Positions 1-4,773 of a stretch of 5,758 bases of DNA are shown here, one piece after another (the stretch's first letter is position 1; every line of letters starts with the position of its first letter). The notes beneath the pieces are model-generated. The model was not told where the DNA came from. It was given only the letters and a program-made list of their open reading frames with translations, and made no database searches. A program made the position numbers and the translations under genes. Origin of the DNA: Coxiellaceae bacterium UBA1530 (GTDB lineage Bacteria; Pseudomonadota; Gammaproteobacteria; Coxiellales; Coxiellaceae); NCBI GenBank assembly GCA_002323325.1, contig DCQA01000007.1, positions 1-5,758 on the forward strand, given 5' to 3'.

Positions 1-5
1 GACAT
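1..5 (-). CDS. Start of a downstream ORF, probably pth (peptidyl-tRNA hydrolase), cut by window edge
   Basis: Immediately after the rplY stop codon on the minus strand there is an AAGGA Shine-Dalgarno-like run (15-19, overlapping the stop), then 9 nt, then an ATG at 5..3 and two further bases. Only the start codon and part of codon 2 are visible, so the product cannot be read. In many gammaproteobacteria the gene after rplY/ctc is pth, which recycles peptidyl-tRNA; that identity rests on gene order alone. The 12-nt gap to rplY suggests co-transcription. Confidence 0.35.
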
Positions 6-17
6 CCGAGGTGTTCC

Positions 18-671
18 TTATTCAGCTTCCTTTGACGATGAGTCAGTATCATCTTCTGAAGTATCTTCAGTGGAGGCATCAGAGGTTGAGCTTGCTTTAG
101 GCTTGTGGATGCTGACTACTGCAAGATTATGTTCATCATCTAGAGTGCCCTGTGGAAATTCAACACCTTTGGGAAGGTTGAGGTCCGATAAATGTAAGGT
201 CTGGTCCATATCAACTGTGGATAAGTCTATGTCAATGGATTCGGGTAAGTTAGCGGGTAAACACTTGATCTCGACTTCCGTCATTAGCTTTGATAATACA
301 CCACCTTGTTTAACTCCTGGGCAGGTATCTTCGTTGATGAAGTGCAGCTGAGTTTTGACCGTGATTGCCTCTTTGCTCTTAATGCGCATGAAGTCAATAT
401 GAGTTACCAGTGGTTTGAAGGCGTGACGTTGGATGGCCTTCAATACCACTTGTTCATTTTTTCCATCAATGGAGACGGTTAAGATATGAGAGTATGCAGC
501 CGTATTATTAAGAAGCTTTTGAACATTTTTACTCTCTAAAACAATAGGTTGAGGTGTTTTATCTGCGCCATAGATGATGGCTGGGATTTTATCTTGATGG
601 CGTAAGCGACGCGCATCCCCTTTTCCTGAGTTGTTGCGAATTTCAGCATCAATTTGAAAGTCAGTTGACAT
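18..671 (-). CDS. rplY: 50S ribosomal protein L25, long CTC/TL5-type
   Basis: This is ribosomal protein L25, which binds 5S rRNA in the central protuberance of the large subunit. It has 217 residues. The N-terminal L25 domain (about 1-94) includes the family segments around RRLRHQDKIPAIIYG (22-36) and HAFKPLVTHIDFMRI (83-97). A second, TL5/CTC-type beta domain (about 95-190) follows, with PGVKQGG (118-124) and the LPANLPESIDIDLS stretch (138-151). The E. coli protein has only the first domain (94 residues); the two-domain form is common elsewhere in bacteria. Residues 191-217 are a Ser/Thr/Asp/Glu-rich, probably disordered tail. I chose the ATG at 671 because AAGAGG (679-684) lies 7 nt upstream. 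The ATG at 692 would add seven residues, has no Shine-Dalgarno and would place that site inside the gene. It lies downstream of prs, with a gap of about 105 bp that may hold its own promoter. Confidence 0.96.
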   Translation of the reverse strand: MSTDFQIDAEIRNNSGKGDARRLRHQDKIPAIIYGADKTPQPIVLESKNVQKLLNNTAAYSHILTVSIDGKNEQVVLKAIQRHAFKPLVTHIDFMRIKSKEAITVKTQLHFINEDTCPGVKQGGVLSKLMTEVEIKCLPANLPESIDIDLSTVDMDQTLHLSDLNLPKGVEFPQGTLDDEHNLAVVSIHKPKASSTSDASTEDTSEDDTDSSSKEAE

Positions 672-678
672 GGCACTA

Positions 679-684
679 CCTCTT
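679..684 (-). promoter_or_regulatory. Ribosome binding site of rplY
   Basis: On the minus strand AAGAGG sits 7 nt before the ATG at 671. It decides between two in-frame ATGs: the upstream one (692) is preceded only by AT-rich sequence with no Shine-Dalgarno. Confidence 0.75.
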
Positions 685-735
685 CCGGTCATGTATTTTA
701 AAAATAGGTATTATTACAAAGAATAAGATCTGGCG

Positions 736-763
736 ATTCTACCGAGTTTCGTGAAAAAAACAA
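736..763 (-). promoter_or_regulatory. Candidate sigma70 promoter for rplY
   Basis: On the minus strand TTGTTT (758-763) and TAGAAT (736-741) are separated by 16 nt. The -10 matches the consensus at five of six positions; the -35 is weak (its first three bases fit). It would start transcription near 729 and give a leader of about 58 nt before the rplY ATG. Its -35 overlaps the T-run of the possible terminator after prs. rplY may instead be expressed by readthrough from prs. Confidence 0.35.
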
Positions 764-779
764 GCCTGAGAAGCGCTTA
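754..779 (-). terminator. Weak intrinsic terminator or attenuator after prs
   Basis: Read on the minus strand, a 5-bp stem (TAAGC with GCTTG, one G-U pair) closes a 9-nt loop and is followed directly by seven T's (754-760). The 5' arm overlaps the prs stop codon (777-779). The stem is short and translating ribosomes would cover it, so partial termination at best is likely. rplY has a candidate promoter just beyond it. Confidence 0.3.
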
Positions 780-1733
780 CACGTCATCCAAGAACATTGA
801 GCTAACAGATTCCTTTTTATCAATGCGTAGGATGGTTTCTGCTAACAATCCGCTGAGTGTGCATTGAGTTATTTTGGAGCAACTTTTGGCCTCTTCGCTG
901 AGAGGAATGGTGTCTGAGACAATGATCGTATCTAATTCGGAAGTGCTGATATGTTCAATAGCCTCACCAGATAGGACTGGGTGCGTGCAATAAGCAGTGA
1001 TGGTAGATGCGCCAGCAGCCTTGAGTGCTGAGGCGGCATGTTTGAGTGTGCCGGCGGTGTCTACGATGTCGTCCATGATGATGCAGTCACGGCCAGAGAC
1101 ATCACCGATGATGTTCATCACTTCGGATTGGTTGGCACGAGCACGGCGCTTGTCGATAATAGCAAGATCGGCATCATTGAGTCGCTTGGCAATAGCGCGG
1201 GCTCTGACAACACCGCCAACATCAGGTGACACAACGATAGGTCTTTCAAACTGTGACAGTAGCTCATCCGTGTTCACCATAGCGTGACTCGCGTAGGTGT
1301 TATCGACTGGGATAGAGAAAAACCCTTGAATTTGATCGGCATGCAGGTCAACAGTGATCATGCGAGTAATACCGACAGATGCCATCATGTCGGCAACGAC
1401 TTTAGCTGTGATAGGAACACGAGTCGACCGAACACGTCGGTCTTGACGTGCGTAGCCAAAATAAGGCACGACGGCTGTAATGCTGGCGGCTGAGGAGCGA
1501 CGAAAAGCATCTGCCATGATAATAAGTTCCATCAGGTTATCGTTAGATGGAGCACAAGTTGACTGAATGATAAATACATCACGACCACGAACATTCTCAT
1601 TGATGCAGACTTTGATTTCACCATCGCTAAAGCGAGATACATCACAGTCGCCAAGAGGAACCCCTAATTTTTCAGAGACTTTTTTTGCTAGAACGGGTGT
1701 TGCATTGCCAGAAAAGATTTTAATATCGAGCAA
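777..1733 (-). CDS. prs: Ribose-phosphate pyrophosphokinase (PRPP synthetase)
   Basis: This cytoplasmic enzyme transfers pyrophosphate from ATP to ribose 5-phosphate to make PRPP for purines, pyrimidines, histidine, tryptophan and NAD. It has 318 residues, close to the E. coli enzyme (315), and is near-identical to the family in its core. Visible motifs: FGYARQDR (92-99, ATP binding), the PRPP synthetase signature DLHADQIQGFF (129-139, with the conserved His131), DKRR (194-197, flexible catalytic loop) and the PRPP-binding loop DDIVDTAGT (221-229). The start codon is TTG (1733..1731). It sits 8 nt behind a full AAGGAG (1742-1747) and gives the usual N-terminus MLDIKIFSGNATP; the nearby ATG at about 1755 is out of frame. 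The gene begins 39 nt after the tRNA-Gln 3' end. I see no clear separate promoter in that gap, so it is probably transcribed with lolB-ispE-tRNA. rplY follows. Confidence 0.98.
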   Translation of the reverse strand: MLDIKIFSGNATPVLAKKVSEKLGVPLGDCDVSRFSDGEIKVCINENVRGRDVFIIQSTCAPSNDNLMELIIMADAFRRSSAASITAVVPYFGYARQDRRVRSTRVPITAKVVADMMASVGITRMITVDLHADQIQGFFSIPVDNTYASHAMVNTDELLSQFERPIVVSPDVGGVVRARAIAKRLNDADLAIIDKRRARANQSEVMNIIGDVSGRDCIIMDDIVDTAGTLKHAASALKAAGASTITAYCTHPVLSGEAIEHISTSELDTIIVSDTIPLSEEAKSCSKITQCTLSGLLAETILRIDKKESVSSMFLDDV

Positions 1734-1741
1734 GATAACAA

Positions 1742-1747
1742 CTCCTT
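1742..1747 (-). promoter_or_regulatory. Strong Shine-Dalgarno deciding the prs TTG start
   Basis: AAGGAG on the minus strand lies 8 nt before the TTG at 1733. No in-frame ATG or GTG gives a family-typical N-terminus, so this site fixes the start. A consensus ribosome binding site may compensate for the weak initiation codon. Confidence 0.85.
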
Positions 1748-1772
1748 GGCGTGATCATTGAAATTTTTTAGT

Positions 1773-1847
1773 TGGCTGGGGTGGCAGGATTCGAACCTGC
1801 GCATGACGAGATCAAAACCCGTTGCCTTACCACTTGGCGACACCCCA
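1773..1847 (-). tRNA. tRNA-Gln (anticodon UUG), CCA encoded
   Basis: This 75-nt tRNA folds as a full cloverleaf on the minus strand. The acceptor stem TGGGGTG/CACCCCA (1841-1847 with 1777-1783) is fully paired with a U1-A72 end pair, as in E. coli tRNA-Gln. The T arm GCAGG-TTCGAAT-CCTGC is perfect (1784-1800). The anticodon arm (1806-1822) is ACGGG/CTCGT with one G-U pair around loop TTTTGAT, giving anticodon TTG (1813-1815). The discriminator is G and CCA is encoded (1773-1775). It reads CAA, and CAG by wobble. It starts on the base directly after the ispE stop codon and lies 39 nt before prs, so it must be cut out of a longer transcript by RNase P and 3' nucleases unless it has its own promoter inside ispE. 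Confidence 0.97.
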
Positions 1848-2699
1848 TTATTGACCAGCTAAAGCCGCGTGCAGAGGAGAAATATTTTCTCCTTTTGTCA
1901 CAATTGTGTGACAATTTGCCGGAGCTAGGCTGGCTATTGTACTGGCTTCGGCCCTCGTGTCAAATGTTGCGTACATCACCGATCCCGTTCCTGTGAGCCT
2001 TAAAGAAGTATGTGATCTCAGTGTGTTTACTAATCTCTGAACTTCAGGGAACTGTTTGAGAATCAGGGCTTCAAAGTCGTTCCTTAGACCAGAAAAATCA
2101 GTGGTGATGGGTAAGTGTTCTCTATTGCTAGGCTGTTGAGATAGTTGTCTGAACAGTTCAGTGGTATTGATGTGTACATTAGGATGAATCAATAGATACC
2201 ATGGTTCAGACGGGGAGAAGGTTGTGAGTTTTTCACCAATTCCTTCAGCCCAAGCAGCATGACCAAACAGAAAAATAGGAACATCAGCACCAAGCATTAT
2301 TCCTATCTCCAGAAGTGCCTCTTGAGGCAGTGCCAAATCCCATAAATCATTCAGTGCTAGTAGTGTTGTTGCAGCGTTAGAGCTTCCTCCCCCCAGTCCT
2401 GCGCCCATCGGGATATATTTTTTAATGGTAATATTAGCGCCGTGATGGCTATTGCAGAGGTGTTTTAAGTGATTTGCCGCTTTTAAGATTAAGTTATCTT
2501 GTTCTGGGATGGCTAACATTAAAGGGGTTAATTGGATGATGCCATCATCTCGATATTGAAAGCTCATCTCATCACAAAAATCGAGAAACTGAAATCCGGT
2601 TTGCAGGTTGTGATAACCATCAGGGCGGCGATCGAGTACGTGAAGAAAAGTATTCACTTTTGCTGGAGATGGTAGGTGAAGTACTGGATGTGTAGTCAT
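1848..2699 (-). CDS. ispE: 4-diphosphocytidyl-2-C-methyl-D-erythritol kinase
   Basis: This GHMP-family kinase phosphorylates the 2-hydroxyl of CDP-methylerythritol with ATP, the fourth step of the MEP pathway to isoprenoids. It has 283 residues, the same length as E. coli IspE. Near the N-terminus PSPAKVN (10-16) carries the predicted catalytic Lys14. The glycine-rich ATP loop is PMGAGLGGGSSNAA (97-110), LGADVP (136-141) carries the predicted catalytic Asp139, and the C-terminal LTGTGS (235-240) and KGENISPLH (269-277) motifs are present. The ATG overlaps the lolB stop as ATGA and has no evident Shine-Dalgarno, which points to translational coupling to lolB. The final sense codon is CAA, followed by TAA and then directly by tRNA-Gln with no spacer. 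Two adjacent perfect 8-bp inverted repeats lie in its last codons (1875-1914). Confidence 0.97.
   Translation of the reverse strand: MTTHPVLHLPSPAKVNTFLHVLDRRPDGYHNLQTGFQFLDFCDEMSFQYRDDGIIQLTPLMLAIPEQDNLILKAANHLKHLCNSHHGANITIKKYIPMGAGLGGGSSNAATTLLALNDLWDLALPQEALLEIGIMLGADVPIFLFGHAAWAEGIGEKLTTFSPSEPWYLLIHPNVHINTTELFRQLSQQPSNREHLPITTDFSGLRNDFEALILKQFPEVQRLVNTLRSHTSLRLTGTGSVMYATFDTRAEASTIASLAPANCHTIVTKGENISPLHAALAGQ
1875..1893. repeat. Perfect 8-bp inverted repeat, 3-nt loop, in the ispE 3' end
   Basis: The arms AGGAGAAA (1875-1882) and TTTCTCCT (1886-1893) are exact reverse complements around TAT. In ispE mRNA the hairpin would end 24 nt before the UAA stop. No T-run follows on the minus strand, so it does not look like an intrinsic terminator. 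It encodes part of the conserved KGENISP motif, so the protein partly constrains the sequence. Confidence 0.75.
1895..1914. repeat. Perfect 8-bp inverted repeat, 4-nt loop, adjacent to the previous one
   Basis: The arms TTGTCACA (1895-1902) and TGTGACAA (1907-1914) are exact reverse complements, and the central CACAATTGTG (1899-1908) is itself a 10-bp palindrome. One base separates it from the repeat at 1875-1893. It codes for the NCHTIVT stretch of IspE, which is not a recognised conserved motif. The half-sites are in the wrong orientation for a CRP site (TCACA...TGTGA). Confidence 0.75.
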
Positions 2700-3364
2700 G
2701 GTGTTTTTTTATTCGAGGTGCTAGGAGAGGTGTTCCAGTGCTTAATGACAAGTTTTACCTTGAGATCATGGCCTTGTAAGCGAATAAGTTGAGGAAGATC
2801 AACTTGCTGGTGGTGTTTGTAGTTTAAGAAGGTGATGGACCATCCATTTTGTTGTAGTTGAGTGAGAAGGCCATAATCGTTATAAACAGCTTGATGCTGT
2901 CCTGGTGCAGCGAGTCCACGAATCCAGTAATAGAGGTTGTCTACAGGCAGCGCATACCCGAGTGTTTTTTGCATCAGAGTTTCAATGTTGTCAGCAATGA
3001 GCGGTTGTTTTTGATCTTTAACAAGAGTAACGACAGTTCCTGATTGGGTGATATTGAGCTGATAGAGATTGAGTGTGGAGGATATCATTATTGTAAAGTG
3101 TTTCTGATCTTTGAGTTCCCATGTGTAATTGGCTATTTCTTGATCAGATGGGCTGGTAATGCTAAATGCACCTTGGATTGACCACTGTTTGATGGCAGTG
3201 AGATCTTGTGCTCGTTTGGACTGTTGCTGCGCAGTAAAGCTAGTAGCTCCAGGTGGTGATGAGAGGTTCACGCAGCCTGGCAGTGCCAGAGTGAACAGCA
3301 AGCTAATGACAGCGGCTGTATGGTTTTTTATGGATAACATCATTGGTTGGGTATCGATTTGCAT
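2696..3364 (-). CDS. lolB: Outer-membrane lipoprotein LolB (lipoprotein receptor)
   Basis: LolB accepts lipoproteins from periplasmic LolA and inserts them into the inner leaflet of the outer membrane. The 222-residue precursor has a lipoprotein signal peptide: a Lys-containing start, a hydrophobic core (about 16-28) and the lipobox LPGC, with the predicted lipidated Cys31. Val at +2 is not an inner-membrane retention signal. The mature part (about 192 residues) fits LolB: the QWSIQGAFSI strand (60-69), the SSTLNLYQLNI region (95-105) where the family's protruding hydrophobic loop lies, YWIRGL (146-151), GWSITF (174-179), and a C-terminal KVKLVIKHW (202-210) like the family's last strand. The 12-residue tail after Trp210 is slightly long. 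The start is uncertain: ATG at 3364 is the longest possible (in-frame stop three codons upstream), ATGs at 3343 and 3340 also give good signal peptides, and none has a clear Shine-Dalgarno. It leads the cluster and overlaps ispE by 4 bp. Sequence similarity is lower than for its neighbours, as usual for LolB. Confidence 0.92.
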   Translation of the reverse strand: MQIDTQPMMLSIKNHTAAVISLLFTLALPGCVNLSSPPGATSFTAQQQSKRAQDLTAIKQWSIQGAFSITSPSDQEIANYTWELKDQKHFTIMISSTLNLYQLNITQSGTVVTLVKDQKQPLIADNIETLMQKTLGYALPVDNLYYWIRGLAAPGQHQAVYNDYGLLTQLQQNGWSITFLNYKHHQQVDLPQLIRLQGHDLKVKLVIKHWNTSPSTSNKKTP

Positions 3365-3389
3365 AGGTTGCTATTGCCATGGTCAAACG

Positions 3390-3432
3390 GTCAACCTCAC
3401 TATCGAGAAACCGAGTAGTCATGTCAACCTCA
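3390..3432. repeat. 10-bp direct repeat, 33-bp period, in the divergent promoter region
   Basis: TGAGGTTGAC (minus-strand reading) occurs exactly at 3423-3432 and again at 3390-3399. One copy supplies TTGAC of the predicted lolB -35; the other lies at about the predicted lolB transcription start. A third GTCAA (plus strand) is at 3382-3386. The spacing is near three helical turns. It may be a regulator site or chance. Confidence 0.45.
3399..3427 (-). promoter_or_regulatory. Candidate sigma70 promoter for lolB-ispE-tRNA-prs
   Basis: On the minus strand a perfect -35 TTGACA (3422-3427) is followed after 17 nt by GATAGT (3399-3404), which matches four of six -10 positions. Transcription would start near 3392, giving a leader of about 28 nt to the lolB ATG at 3364. 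It points away from the hemA promoter, with 22 bp between the two -35 boxes. Confidence 0.55.
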
Positions 3433-3449
3433 TTCGGCGCAACAGGCCG

Positions 3450-3477
3450 TTAACAAGGTCTCTTTTTGTGCTATGAT
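3450..3477 (+). promoter_or_regulatory. Candidate extended -10 sigma70 promoter for hemA
   Basis: A -35 TTAACA (3450-3455, five of six) and -10 TATGAT (3472-3477, five of six) are 16 nt apart, and TGC directly precedes the -10 (extended -10 TGn). The next six bases, GGCGCC (3478-3483), form an all-G/C discriminator. Transcription would start near 3484, about 24 nt before the GTG start. The fit in sequence and position is good. Confidence 0.7.
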
Positions 3478-3495
3478 GGCGCCAAACTTAACCTT

Positions 3496-3500
3496 GAGGG
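3496..3500 (+). promoter_or_regulatory. Ribosome binding site of hemA
   Basis: GAGGG lies 7 nt before the GTG at 3508 (10 nt before the adjacent in-frame GTG at 3511). It supports a GTG start. The longer reading from a TTG at 3466 lacks a ribosome binding site and begins upstream of the predicted transcription start. Confidence 0.75.
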
Positions 3501-3507
3501 TAGTATT

Positions 3508-4749
3508 GTGGTGCTTCAAGCATGCGGGCTCAATCATAAAACAGCGCCAGTCGCTTTGCGTGAATGTTTTGCATTTGATGAGAGTCGGTCGCAGAAACTG
3601 CTGAAGGCTTTGACACAACGCTCAGGTGTTAATGGAGCAGTCTTACTGAGTACATGTAATCGTACTGAAGTTTATGTGGATGCATCTGAGTTAATCGACT
3701 TACCAGTATGGCTAGCTGATCAAGGTGAGCAATCCTATGCGTCAGTGAGCGAACATTTCTATACATACATAGACGATGCATTGGTTAGACATTTGATGCG
3801 TGTTGCTTCAGGGCTTGATTCCATGGTTTTGGGGGAGTCCCAAATTTTAGGTCAAATGAAAGCAGCTTATGCTTCAGCAGAGTGTGTAGGTTCGGTAAGT
3901 TATGCTTTGAAACAACTGTTTCCTGCGGTTTTCTCTGGTTGTAAGGAAATTCGCAGTAATACTAATCTCGGTAAATGTCCGGTGTCAGTGGCTTATATGG
4001 CTGTGAAGTTAATCAAGGAGCAGTTTAATGATTTGTCGCAGTGTCGTGTCTTGCTTTTAGGCAATGGAGATATGATGGAGTTAGTGGCTACACACTTGCA
4101 AAGTCACGCTGTTAAAGCCATGACGGTCATTGGGCGTCGCTTAAATGCTGCTGAAACTCTAGCTAAAACCTTTAATGCCCAGGCTATGCCTTTTTCAGCA
4201 TTAAGAGAGGCGTTGCTCGTATCTGATATTGTGATTTGTGCAACATCCAGTCGTTATCCCATTATCACGCGATCCATGGTTGAGAGTGTCATGAGCACGC
4301 GCGGAGACCTACCGATATTTATTGCCGATTTAGCGGTACCGCGCGATGTATCACCAGAAGTATCGCAGTTTACTAACGTACATTTATACAATATTGATGA
4401 TTTACAATCGATTGTGCAAAACAACTTGTCTAGTCGTGAAGCAGCCATCGATCAAGTTGAGGCAATGATTGCTTTGCATGCCGATAATTTTCAGCGTAGA
4501 CAGCGAGTCGCTGATTGTGCAGATTTAATTACGCAGTTTAGAGACGGTGTTGATACGATACGTGATATAGAATTGAGTAAAGCTATAGCGCTACTTGAGA
4601 AGGGGCATCCCCCTGAAACAGTATTAAAGCAATTTTCTCACGCATTCGTTAATAAATTATTACATCAGCCTACCAGTAAGTTACGTGAGTTTGCCTCTCA
4701 AAATAGAGCCGGTGCGTTATCGGTAATGAAAGAGTTTCTAAAATTATAA
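3508..4749 (+). CDS. hemA: Glutamyl-tRNA reductase
   Basis: HemA reduces glutamyl-tRNA(Glu) with NADPH to glutamate-1-semialdehyde, the first committed step of C5-pathway tetrapyrrole synthesis. It has 413 residues from the GTG at 3508 (E. coli 418). The N-terminal catalytic domain has CGLNHKTAPVALRE (6-19) and STCNRTE (48-54); the nucleophile falls at Cys50, the same number as in E. coli, which supports this start. GLDSMVLGESQILGQ (102-116) is the family signature. The NADPH-binding domain has LLLGNGDMMEL (182-192), where many relatives have GAGE in the glycine loop, then ATSS and DLAVPRDV. A helical dimerisation domain completes the protein. An adjacent GTG at 3511 is an alternative start. 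It is the first gene of a plus-strand unit with prfA, divergent from lolB, under the promoter at 3450-3477. Confidence 0.97.
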   Translation: MVLQACGLNHKTAPVALRECFAFDESRSQKLLKALTQRSGVNGAVLLSTCNRTEVYVDASELIDLPVWLADQGEQSYASVSEHFYTYIDDALVRHLMRVASGLDSMVLGESQILGQMKAAYASAECVGSVSYALKQLFPAVFSGCKEIRSNTNLGKCPVSVAYMAVKLIKEQFNDLSQCRVLLLGNGDMMELVATHLQSHAVKAMTVIGRRLNAAETLAKTFNAQAMPFSALREALLVSDIVICATSSRYPIITRSMVESVMSTRGDLPIFIADLAVPRDVSPEVSQFTNVHLYNIDDLQSIVQNNLSSREAAIDQVEAMIALHADNFQRRQRVADCADLITQFRDGVDTIRDIELSKAIALLEKGHPPETVLKQFSHAFVNKLLHQPTSKLREFASQNRAGALSVMKEFLKL

Positions 4750-4773
4750 ATTATCTAAAAAAAGAGAATGAAC

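Noticed and set aside
672..692. Seven-residue extension of L25 from the ATG at 692
   Set aside because: No Shine-Dalgarno precedes it, and it would translate through the good AAGAGG site of the ATG at 671.
1895..1914. Possible CRP site in the ispE 3' end
   Set aside because: The half-sites are TCACA...TGTGA with a 4-bp spacer, the reverse of the CRP arrangement TGTGA-N6-TCACA.
1772..1996. Plus-strand ORF of 74 codons starting MAGVAGFEPAHDEIKTRCL
   Set aside because: It is the antisense reading of tRNA-Gln and the ispE 3' end. Peptides of the GFEPA...TTWRHP kind are a familiar spurious annotation from tRNA antisense strands.
2727..2736. 10-mer gaggtgttcc repeated exactly at 8-17
   Set aside because: Several 10-mer repeats are expected by chance in a window this size, and the two sites share no context.
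3466..3507. 14-residue N-terminal extension of HemA from a TTG at 3466
   Set aside because: It overlaps the predicted -10 element, lies upstream of the predicted transcript start, and has no ribosome binding site. The GTG at 3508 places the catalytic Cys at position 50 as in E. coli.
3828..3848. 6-bp hairpin TTTGGG/CCCAAA followed by TTTT inside hemA
   Set aside because: It lies in the conserved LGESQIL coding segment and is too weak for a terminator; termination early in hemA would make little sense.
4333..4342. 10-bp palindrome GCGGTACCGC in hemA
   Set aside because: Several perfect 10-bp palindromes are expected in a window of this length, and it encodes the conserved AVPR segment.
4601..4614. 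AGGGG/CCCCT hairpin near the 3' end of hemA
   Set aside because: Five pairs with no T-run, inside coding sequence; repeats of this size are expected by chance.
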